NCBI RefSeq assembly: GCF_001642935.1
Contig: NZ_CP016761.1
Location: 2,108,001-2,172,000 of the forward strand
Origin: Fictibacillus arsenicus
Lineage (GTDB): Bacteria > Bacillota > Bacilli > Bacillales > Fictibacillaceae
Length of the DNA stretch: 64,000 nt
Reading direction: 5' to 3'
Below the pieces are notes generated by a model. That model was not told the origin of the DNA and ran no database searches. It was given only the letters and a program-made list of their open reading frames with translations. Shown here in pieces: positions 57,689 through 64,000 of this stretch (its first letter is position 1; each line of letters starts with the position of its first letter). Both the position numbers and the translations under genes were made by a program.

Positions 57689-58264
57689 ATGAAACGAAAA
57701 TTCCTACTAATTTTAAGTGTTGCATATACCGTTTTTATGGCTTACCTTTGTTTTTACTATTTCACAAAAGGTGAAACCCATAGCTATCAGGTAGCTTTTG
57801 GCGGTATCTTCTGTGGACTGGTGCCATTAAGTTTAATTCTTTTTACAAAGATAAAATTTAATATGCCTATCATGCTTTCTTATTTTGCTTTTCTGTTCGC
57901 CTCACAATATCTAGGATCCATCTTAGGCTTTTATCATCTTGGTTGGTGGGATACCTTTTTACATCTTTTAAGCGGAGCACTATTGGCATTTGTCGGAATA
58001 GCACTTTATGAACGTATGACACACCAGCATGCAAGAAGTAATATTTCATACTGGCTAGTATTTCTTTTTGTACTGTCCTTTTCAGTATTTGGCGGAGTAG
58101 TATGGGAAATCTATGAGTTCAGTATGGATCAGTTCTTTTCTATGACATTACAAGGCGGAGGAAATTTTGATACGATGATTGATCTTCTTGCCGATACCGC
58201 AGGAGGATTGCTAATCGCAATAATTGCATCTGTAAGAACAAAAAGAAGGTTTAAAATGTCTTAA
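57689..58264 (+). CDS. DUF2238-like membrane protein
   Basis: A 191-residue membrane protein with about six helices. WWDTFLHLLSGALLAFVG, FGGVVWEIYEFSMDQ and DTMIDLLADTAGGLLIA repeat the polar-residue pattern of the DUF2238 protein at 47745-48365. It follows the GtrA gene by 12 nt with GAGGTGA as ribosome site, so it belongs to the glycan operon. Function unknown. Confidence 0.75.
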   Translation: MKRKFLLILSVAYTVFMAYLCFYYFTKGETHSYQVAFGGIFCGLVPLSLILFTKIKFNMPIMLSYFAFLFASQYLGSILGFYHLGWWDTFLHLLSGALLAFVGIALYERMTHQHARSNISYWLVFLFVLSFSVFGGVVWEIYEFSMDQFFSMTLQGGGNFDTMIDLLADTAGGLLIAIIASVRTKRRFKMS

Positions 58265-58282
58265 AAACCAAATCAATTATCC

Positions 58283-58313
58283 AAACCACTGTTTCCCAAC
58301 AGTGGTTTTTTTA
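58283..58313 (+). terminator. Terminator of the glycan cluster
   Basis: AAACCACTGT and ACAGTGGTTT form a perfect 10-bp stem with a 6-nt loop and a T-run. Confidence 0.9.
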
Positions 58314-58392
58314 TGTTTAAATTTAAATGCTGGCAATGTCATTGTTTTTTAACAAACAAAAAACGCTCCATTTACTTAATCTTAATAACGAT

Positions 58393-58421
58393 TTAGTAAT
58401 GTGAAGAAGACACTTTACTAA
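58393..58421 (+). promoter_or_regulatory. Inverted repeat touching the ribosome binding site
   Basis: TTAGTAATGTG and CACTTTACTAA pair over 11 positions with one T-T mismatch around AAGAAGA. The 3' arm ends in the first A residues of AAGGAGG (58420-58426). It could be an operator, or an RNA hairpin that limits ribosome access. Confidence 0.45.
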
Positions 58422-58431
58422 GGAGGATTAG

Positions 58432-59994
58432 ATGAAGAAGTTAATAAAAGCTTCAAATATAACACTCGCGGCACTAATGCTGCTTACTTTCCCATCTTTT
58501 GCAGAAAATGCCTCAATAGTAAAAACTGCAGAAGCTGATACACAATCACCTTTTGAAGACATTGAATATCAAAACTCTCAAAAATTACAAAAAGGGATCA
58601 AATATTCGCGAATTGTTTATGGAAAAGCAAGTCAGGAAGCGGACTACATGGTAAACATAGATTTTTTTACTGAAAAAGAAGAAGCCGACAAATTGAGAGA
58701 GGAACTAGCCTCTCTAGGCTATTCCTCCTTCATTAAAACCATTAACGAAAGAGCCCAAGATGATCCAGAACAAACGCCACTCGGATATTTAGTAAGAATT
58801 GGTCCTTACCAAGAAGAGTCAGAAGCTAAGTTCACAAAGGAAGAACTCGTATCTAAAGGCTATAACGATTCTAAGGTTATTTTTACTGATGAAGACGGAG
58901 AAGCTACCACTGGACCTTGGACTGTTAATGTGCTCGAAATTAACCCTAATACTTTTAAAGGAAAAATCACTCCTGTTATTGCAAATGGTAAAATCCCTGA
59001 CAAAGAAACACTAACTAGTATGTCTAAGAGAATAAATGCAATTGGCGGTATTAATGGCGGATATTTTGTAATGGGGTCTAAAGATGGAACAGAAGGTGAT
59101 CTTGCAGGCGTTTCAATGGTAGAAGGCAAGCTTACTAGTGAAGCTGTGAATGGACGTTCAAGTTTTATTATTAATGAGAAAAACAACGCATCTATATCCA
59201 CTGTTAATACTAAGATTCATTTAGCATCATCTGATGGCGCCAAAAAAGAAATTGACGGACTAAACCGCACTCCTGGATTGATAAGAGGATGCGGTGGAAT
59301 CGGAGATAATGAAACAATTCAGCCAAAACATGATTTCACTTGTTCAGATCCAAGTGAACTGATTGAGTATTCCTCAGCTTTCGGTATAAAAACTCCTTCA
59401 GGCGACGGTGCTGAAGCCGTAATTAATAACAAAGGGATAGTCACTGATATAAGAGAGTCCAGAGGAGGAACAATTCCTTTTGGCAGTACAGTTGTAGCTG
59501 GTACGGGGGAAGGCGCTGACTGGATAAAAGAACATATAAAAACTGATGAAAAAGTCGAAGTTAAGAAAAAAACAATTGCAAAGGATTCCAATATTTCTAT
59601 TGGTGAAGGATCAGGAATTATTAATGGCGGACCACGGCTATTACAAAACGGTCAAATTGATATTCCTTCGACTGCAGAAGGATTTCACCAGCCTGATAAT
59701 CCAGAATTCTTTTATCAGTTCGGTCAAAGACGTCATCCTCGTACTGTTGCAGGAATAAAAAGTGATGGCACAATTCTATTTGTTACGATTGATGGCAGAA
59801 AACCAGGTTTTAGTGTAGGGGCAAATTTTAAAGAAAGTGCCCAGCTTCTTAAATCTTTAGGTGCAGTTGATGCAGTCAATCTTGACGGGGGCGGTTCTAC
59901 AACAATGACAGTGCATCAAAAAATGGTAAGCTCTCCGTCTGATCCAACCGGTGAACGTCCTATAGGCGACGGTATTTTGTTATTACCACAATAA
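58432..59994 (+). CDS. Secreted SPOR-domain phosphodiester glycosidase (NAGPA/DUF2233)
   Basis: A 520-residue exported protein. A signal peptide ends near residue 24 (LLTFPSFA). A SPOR-like peptidoglycan-binding segment covers about residues 65-150 (EADKLREELASLGYSS; YLVRIGPYQEESEA). The C-terminal domain is the NAGPA type, with AIGGINGGYFVMG, GIINGGPRLLQNG, GRRHPRT-like QRRHPRTVAGI and VNLDGGGSTTM. It may trim phosphodiester-linked sugars from wall polymers; binding to wall is inferred from the SPOR segment. AAGGAGG precedes ATG 58432. Followed by another secreted protein gene. Confidence 0.88.
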   Translation: MKKLIKASNITLAALMLLTFPSFAENASIVKTAEADTQSPFEDIEYQNSQKLQKGIKYSRIVYGKASQEADYMVNIDFFTEKEEADKLREELASLGYSSFIKTINERAQDDPEQTPLGYLVRIGPYQEESEAKFTKEELVSKGYNDSKVIFTDEDGEATTGPWTVNVLEINPNTFKGKITPVIANGKIPDKETLTSMSKRINAIGGINGGYFVMGSKDGTEGDLAGVSMVEGKLTSEAVNGRSSFIINEKNNASISTVNTKIHLASSDGAKKEIDGLNRTPGLIRGCGGIGDNETIQPKHDFTCSDPSELIEYSSAFGIKTPSGDGAEAVINNKGIVTDIRESRGGTIPFGSTVVAGTGEGADWIKEHIKTDEKVEVKKKTIAKDSNISIGEGSGIINGGPRLLQNGQIDIPSTAEGFHQPDNPEFFYQFGQRRHPRTVAGIKSDGTILFVTIDGRKPGFSVGANFKESAQLLKSLGAVDAVNLDGGGSTTMTVHQKMVSSPSDPTGERPIGDGILLLPQ

Positions 59995-60024
59995 AAGTTT
60001 TATGAATGAAGGAGAGGAAAGAAA

Positions 60025-60957
60025 ATGAAAAAAATAATGCTTACACTAGCAGTTGCTGCCACGATTGGCTCAGTTACCACGGCATATGCAAATCCTGATG
60101 TTCTTCAATTAAGTTCGGACGGAAACCAATTTGAAGAAAGATTTAAGCAGCTTTCCCGTGATACGGCTTGGGAACAGAAAAATAAGGTTGATTTGCAGTT
60201 TAACACTTATCATCCGCAAGGAATGACCAAGATTGGGAACTTATTCTATATGTCTTCCGTTGAAATCATTGAAAAACCTGTGAAATACGAGCAGCCTCTT
60301 AATGGTTATGACCGTTCTGCAGGGAAAGGAATCGGCCACCTTTTCGTTTTCAATAATGAAGGGAAGCTTTTAAAAGATATTGAGCTTGGTGAAGGGAATA
60401 TGTACCATCCTGGAGGCATTGCTTTCGATGGAGAGTCTATTTGGGTATCTGTTGCCGAATATCGACCTGACAGTGAATCCATCATTTATAAAGTGGATCC
60501 TAAAACGATGAAATCAAAGGAAATGTTTAGAACGAATGATCACATCGGTGGAATATTACGCGACGGCAAGAAAGGAAACCTCAAGGCTGTAAGCTGGGGT
60601 TCAAGAACTTTTTACGAGTTTAATCAAAAAGGGAAAATAGTAAGCAAATCCAAAAATCCAAGTCACTTTATTGACTACCAGGATTGTGAGGGTGCAGGGG
60701 AAAATATGATTTGCAGCGGAATCACAGAACTTCCGCAGAATGAAACTATTTCTGCAAAATATGAATTAGGCGGATTAGCTTTATTAAATAAGAAAACAAT
60801 GAAAATTGAACATGAACTTCCAATTTCGCTATTTTCAGCTCAAGGGCACACTGCTACACGTAATCCTGTTTATGTAGAAAATAGAGATCAAGAATTTAAA
60901 TTATATGCTGTACCGGATGATGACAAGTCTTCAATGCTTGTTTATGAAGCAAAATAA
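60025..60957 (+). CDS. Secreted DUF6454 protein, beta-propeller-like
   Basis: A 310-residue protein with a signal peptide ending in TTAYA near residue 22. The mature part has repeats of the type HPQGMTKIGNLFYMSSV and HPGGIAFDGESIWVSVAEY, suggesting a beta-propeller. I recognise it as DUF6454, function unknown. It lies 30 nt behind the phosphodiester glycosidase gene with GGAGAGG upstream, so the two are likely one operon of exported proteins. Confidence 0.82.
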   Translation: MKKIMLTLAVAATIGSVTTAYANPDVLQLSSDGNQFEERFKQLSRDTAWEQKNKVDLQFNTYHPQGMTKIGNLFYMSSVEIIEKPVKYEQPLNGYDRSAGKGIGHLFVFNNEGKLLKDIELGEGNMYHPGGIAFDGESIWVSVAEYRPDSESIIYKVDPKTMKSKEMFRTNDHIGGILRDGKKGNLKAVSWGSRTFYEFNQKGKIVSKSKNPSHFIDYQDCEGAGENMICSGITELPQNETISAKYELGGLALLNKKTMKIEHELPISLFSAQGHTATRNPVYVENRDQEFKLYAVPDDDKSSMLVYEAK

Positions 60958-60970
60958 ATACACGTTAAAG

Positions 60971-61015
60971 TATTATAAAAAAACACTTTGAGACCTTCAA
61001 AGTGTTTTTTATAAT
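60971..61015 (+). terminator. Terminator of the secreted-protein pair
   Basis: AACACTTTGA and TCAAAGTGTT around GACCT form the core of a longer A/T-extended stem with a T-run. Confidence 0.88.
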
Positions 61016-61032
61016 AAATAAACCAAAACCCA

Positions 61033-61063
61033 TTGACCTTTACGCAGCGTAAAGGTTTAAAGT
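61033..61063 (+). promoter_or_regulatory. MerR-type promoter with 19-bp spacer and operator
   Basis: TTGACC at 61033-61038 and TAAAGT at 61058-61063 are 19 bp apart. The spacer holds the perfect palindrome ACCTTTACG-CAG-CGTAAAGGT at 61036-61056. An over-long spacer filled by a dyad is the signature of MerR-family activation, so the following regulator probably controls itself. Confidence 0.85.
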
Positions 61064-61085
61064 AAAATTGTCAGGAAGTGAGCAC

Positions 61086-61850
61086 ATGGAATATACCGTA
61101 CAAAAGCTGGGCTTGCTGGCTGGAGTCAGTACCCGTACATTGCGTTATTATGATGAGATTGGAATTCTTAAGCCGGCAAGAATCAACTCATCTGGATATC
61201 GCATCTATGGGCAGTCAGAGGTCGATAAGCTTCAGCAAATTCTATTTTACAAGGAACTAGGACTCCATTTAGACAAAATAAAAGATATAGTAAACTCTCC
61301 TTCTTTTAATGCTGCCAAAGCTCTAAGCGAACACCGGGAACAGCTCCTCGACAAAAGAGTACAGTTAGACAGATTAATCGCCAATGTAGAAAAAACGATT
61401 AATTTTAACGAAGGGAGAATTATGATGACAGATAAAGAAAAATTTGAAGGTTTCAAACAAAAAATGGTGGAAGATAATGAAAACAAATACGGTAAAGAAA
61501 TCCGTGAGAAATATGGAGACGATGCGGTAAACAAATCTAACAAAAAAGTTTTGAATATGACTCAAAGTGAGCATGATGAAGTAACTAAACTTAGTGAAGA
61601 TCTGCATACTACATTAGCGGAAGCATTTAAAACCGGAGACCCTGCTGGTGAGCTGGCTCAAAAAGCAGCTGATCTGCATAAGCAATGGCTGATCTATTAT
61701 TGGAGTGAATACAGCAAGGAGGCACATGCAGGGCTTGCACAAATGTACGTGGATGACGAAAGATTTACTGCCTATTATGATAAAGAACAGCCAGGAACAG
61801 CAGAATTTTTAAGAGATGCTATCTACATTTACACGGGCATGAAGCAGTAA
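61086..61850 (+). CDS. mta: MerR-family regulator with TipAS domain, Mta-like
   Basis: A 254-residue regulator. Residues 1-75 are a MerR helix-turn-helix and wing (YTVQKLGLLAGVSTRTLRYYDEIGIL), then a coiled coil to about 125, then a TipAS-type ligand domain (about 140-254) that in TipA and Mta binds drugs or related compounds. It resembles B. subtilis Mta, which activates itself and multidrug-exporter genes. The start ATG 61086 is needed because the predicted transcript starts near 61070, excluding the TTG at 61068. No exporter gene is adjacent, so targets must lie elsewhere. Confidence 0.85.
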   Translation: MEYTVQKLGLLAGVSTRTLRYYDEIGILKPARINSSGYRIYGQSEVDKLQQILFYKELGLHLDKIKDIVNSPSFNAAKALSEHREQLLDKRVQLDRLIANVEKTINFNEGRIMMTDKEKFEGFKQKMVEDNENKYGKEIREKYGDDAVNKSNKKVLNMTQSEHDEVTKLSEDLHTTLAEAFKTGDPAGELAQKAADLHKQWLIYYWSEYSKEAHAGLAQMYVDDERFTAYYDKEQPGTAEFLRDAIYIYTGMKQ

Positions 61851-61873
61851 TTATAATTGGGATGTTATTAGTC

Positions 61874-61908
61874 AAAAGGGATAACCAAGGTTATCTCTTT
61901 TTTATTTT
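61874..61908 (+). terminator. Terminator of the MerR gene
   Basis: AAAGGGATAACC and GGTTATCTCTTT form a stem (one mismatch) with a two-base centre and a T-run. Confidence 0.8.
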
Positions 61909-61961
61909 ATTATCGAGATAGTTTACACTGATAAAAGAGACTTAAAAGGGGATGGCCAATC

Positions 61962-63137
61962 ATGACGAAAAAAATATACTACTCTTCACCATATACAAAA
62001 GAATGGGAAACAATCATAAGGAAATCATTCACAAAAGAGAATCAATGTTTTGTGGTCTTAGAAGAAACAGCTTTTTATCCAACGGGTGGCGGGCAGCCTC
62101 ACGACACGGGAACGATAAACGGTGTTGAGGTATTAGATGTTTTCACTGATGAAACAGGTGAAGTCGTTCATATGACAGAGAGGATGCCAGAGACCACACA
62201 TGCTTTCTGTTCATTAAACTGGAGAAGAAGGTTCGAACACATGCAGCATCATAGCGGACAACATCTATTGTCAGCAGTATGCTACACACTTTATAACGCA
62301 AAAACTGTGAGTTTTCACCTTGGCCTAGATTATGCAACGATTGATCTTAATCTAACTGAACTTAACCCTTCACAAATGGAGAAAATAGAACAAACCGCGA
62401 ATGAGGAAATATATCGTAATAGAAAAATACATACTTATTATGTAACGAGTGAGGAATTAGCTGAACTGCCTCTCCTAAAAATGCCAAAAGTGACAGAGAA
62501 TATTCAAATCGTAGAGATTGAAGGCATAGAGTACAATGCATGTGGCGGAACTCACGTTTTAAGAACCGGCGAGATTGGAATTATCAAGTTAATTAAAGCA
62601 GAAAAACAAAAAGGAATGATAAAACTCTATTTCAAATGTGGGTTACGGGCACTTCAAGATTTCAATGAAAGCCACCAAATTTTAGGGAAGATAGCGGCAA
62701 AATTTAATACAGGACGTTATGAAGTAATAGGCAGGATTGAAAAGTGGGAAGAAGAAAGGAAGAGGTTGGAATCAGAACTTGCAAAAGTCAAAGAAGAAAA
62801 TAATGCTTACGTTGCAAAAGAACTCCTTTTAAAGAAAGAAGAAGATTTTCTTTTTCATGTTTTTGATAACAAGTCGTTTAATGAAATAAAAGAACTTGCC
62901 ATTAAAATTGCACAAGAACATAATTTGTTTATTTTATTTGCTGCAACAGAGGAAAACAAAGTGATTCTTGTCCATAATGGAACTGAAAATTTTTCCTGCG
63001 GGAAGTTCTTGAAAGAACATTTAGGATCTTTTAATGGAAAAGGCGGAGGTAATGATAAAACCGCACAAGCAGGGTTTCCATCAAAGGAAGATACAGTGAA
63101 TTTTTTTGAATTTGCTAAACAAGAAATATTCCAATAA
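61962..63137 (+). CDS. alaX: Alanyl-tRNA editing protein AlaX (long form, DHHA1)
   Basis: A 391-residue free-standing trans-editing enzyme that hydrolyses mischarged Ser- or Gly-tRNA-Ala. The editing domain (about residues 1-230) has TGGGQPHDTG, the zinc ligands in HHSGQH and CGGTH, and is followed by a coiled-coil linker and a DHHA1 domain with NGKGGGNDKTAQAG at the end. Length fits the AlaX-L class. AAAAGGGGATG precedes ATG 61962. Single gene between terminators. Confidence 0.93.
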   Translation: MTKKIYYSSPYTKEWETIIRKSFTKENQCFVVLEETAFYPTGGGQPHDTGTINGVEVLDVFTDETGEVVHMTERMPETTHAFCSLNWRRRFEHMQHHSGQHLLSAVCYTLYNAKTVSFHLGLDYATIDLNLTELNPSQMEKIEQTANEEIYRNRKIHTYYVTSEELAELPLLKMPKVTENIQIVEIEGIEYNACGGTHVLRTGEIGIIKLIKAEKQKGMIKLYFKCGLRALQDFNESHQILGKIAAKFNTGRYEVIGRIEKWEEERKRLESELAKVKEENNAYVAKELLLKKEEDFLFHVFDNKSFNEIKELAIKIAQEHNLFILFAATEENKVILVHNGTENFSCGKFLKEHLGSFNGKGGGNDKTAQAGFPSKEDTVNFFEFAKQEIFQ

Positions 63138-63153
63138 ATGAATAAAATAAAGA

Positions 63154-63186
63154 GGAGTGCAATCGATCTTATTGCACTCCTTTTCT
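63154..63186. terminator. Bidirectional terminator
   Basis: GGAGTGCAAT and ATTGCACTCC form a perfect 10-bp stem around CGATCTT. It separates alaX from the convergent permease gene. Confidence 0.88.
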
Positions 63187-63188
63187 AA

Positions 63189-64000
63189 TCAGATTAAAAA
63201 GATAGCTACAATGGTTGTAACAACTAACCCGATTGTAACAGGCTTCAGATTTCTTCTTGCAAGCTCAAATGGATCTACACCGCAAATTGCAGCCGCCGGA
63301 ATTAATGCCCATGGCACCAAAGTTCCTCCGCCTACCCATATTGCTGCAATCTGCCCTAAGGCAGTTAAAGTTGCAGCACCAGCTCCGATTGCTGTGCCAA
63401 AGATATTGGCAACAGAACCAGCTAAGGAAATACCCGAAAAGCCTGAACCATCAAGTCCAGTAATTGCACCGACTGCTGTTAACGTAACAGCACCAATCTC
63501 TTTACTTAATGGAACGACAGAGGCTAATGCCAATCCGAGATCGTTAACAATACCTTGTGAAGTTTTCGGTAAGAATTCACCTATAATTTTTATGAAACCA
63601 GAGTCACCTAAATAAAAGAAAGCAGCGATGGGTATTACAGGGCCGAAGACTTTGAAACCAAATTGAAAACCGTCAATCATGTAGGAAGTCGTTTTCTCAA
63701 GTCCCTTATTTTTATGGCTGACCATTGTAATCAATAAAAGAATAAAAACAGATGTACCGCCAATTAACGCTGTTGCATCACCGCCCTGAAGCTTTAGGAT
63801 GGACATTGCTGCAACATCAAGTGCGAACATAATGGGGATAAATAGAGCAAAGAATTTTTTTTGACCTTCAGATAAAAGATTCTTTTTTTGTTCAGACGGC
63901 AGTTCTTTTACTGATTCATCTGTCACGCCAGTTGAAGCGGTTAGTTTTCCTGTTTTCATATCCCGTCTTAAAAAATAAAAGGCAGCTACAGTTGTTACTA
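63189..64000 (-). CDS. Integral membrane permease, C-terminal part
   Basis: The minus-strand frame is open through the window end (VTTVAAFYFLRRD precedes the Met at 63959), so the N terminus is missing and at least 270 residues are visible. There are about six helices, with a charged loop (residues after RRDMKTGKL) and Gly-rich membrane segments such as GFQFGFKVFGPVIPIAAFFYLG and FGTAIGAGAATLTALGQIAA. The form suggests an ion-transporter-superfamily permease for a carboxylate or cation; I cannot name the family with certainty. Confidence 0.7.
   Translation of the reverse strand, partial: VTTVAAFYFLRRDMKTGKLTASTGVTDESVKELPSEQKKNLLSEGQKKFFALFIPIMFALDVAAMSILKLQGGDATALIGGTSVFILLLITMVSHKNKGLEKTTSYMIDGFQFGFKVFGPVIPIAAFFYLGDSGFIKIIGEFLPKTSQGIVNDLGLALASVVPLSKEIGAVTLTAVGAITGLDGSGFSGISLAGSVANIFGTAIGAGAATLTALGQIAAIWVGGGTLVPWALIPAAAICGVDPFELARRNLKPVTIGLVVTTIVAIFLI

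Overview
The window looks like ordinary chromosome of a low-G+C, spore-forming member of the Bacillaceae. Gene content and protein sequences match the Bacillus/Fictibacillus group: odhAB, gltC divergent from gltAB, the tenA-ykoEDC thiamine salvage set behind a TPP riboswitch, a T-box-led aro operon, a SpoVB-like flippase and an Mta-type MerR regulator. The genus call (Fictibacillus-like) is an inference from overall resemblance and from the intergenic repeat family; no 16S gene is present. I see no tRNA or rRNA gene, prophage, insertion sequence, integrase or CRISPR array.

Layout. 1-4570: end of a RarD-type permease, then odhA-odhB (2-oxoglutarate dehydrogenase E1 and E2). 4570-7430: a NERD-domain protein behind a helically phased 21-bp repeat array, a quinone oxidoreductase and a small conserved protein. 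7430-13800: aromatic amino acid block, with the DAHP synthase/chorismate mutase fusion on the minus strand and, divergently, a T-box leader followed by aroC-aroB-tyrA-aroA (EPSP synthase); no trp genes are interleaved. 13800-20300: catalase with a PerR-like box, a CBS-ACT protein, a short promoter-to-terminator unit that may encode a peptide, an ABC-F ATPase and a FAD/Rieske oxidoreductase. 20300-29860: a paired ABC exporter, a TspO-like protein, a SpoVB-like flippase, an M24 peptidase, a GNAT-like protein and a possible HEPN-CBS fusion. 29980-34760: an operon of FdhA-like molybdoenzyme, DUF1641 partner and OFA-family transporter. 35300-42410: gltC and gltAB. 42500-47300: ppaC, then TPP riboswitch-tenA-ykoE-ykoD-ykoC. 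47300-53200: mostly membrane proteins, a serine hydrolase with an in-frame remnant behind it, a YbaK deacylase and an AAC(6')-like acetyltransferase. 53400-58300: galT followed by a cell-surface glycan cluster (DUF6044 protein, GT2 glycosyltransferase, GtrA flippase, membrane protein). 58400-64000: two secreted proteins, an Mta-like regulator with its 19-bp-spacer promoter, AlaX, and the C-terminal part of a permease cut by the window end.

Non-coding structure carries much of the interest. Five copies of a roughly 130-bp core repeat with GTTGATT...AATCAAC ends sit only between genes (near 13.9, 16.8, 20.5, 35.2 and 52.7 kb), and the last copy is expanded in the middle to about twice that length. 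Two unrelated arrays repeat every 20-21 bp (4.68-4.78 kb and 34.94-35.05 kb). A perfect 10-bp inverted repeat covers the promoter of the TPP-riboswitch operon, and three 17-bp inverted repeats lie between two convergent genes. I found no convincing whole new system; the best candidates for undescribed biology are these DNA elements, the small peptide unit at 16.5 kb and the possible HEPN-CBS protein at 29.1 kb.
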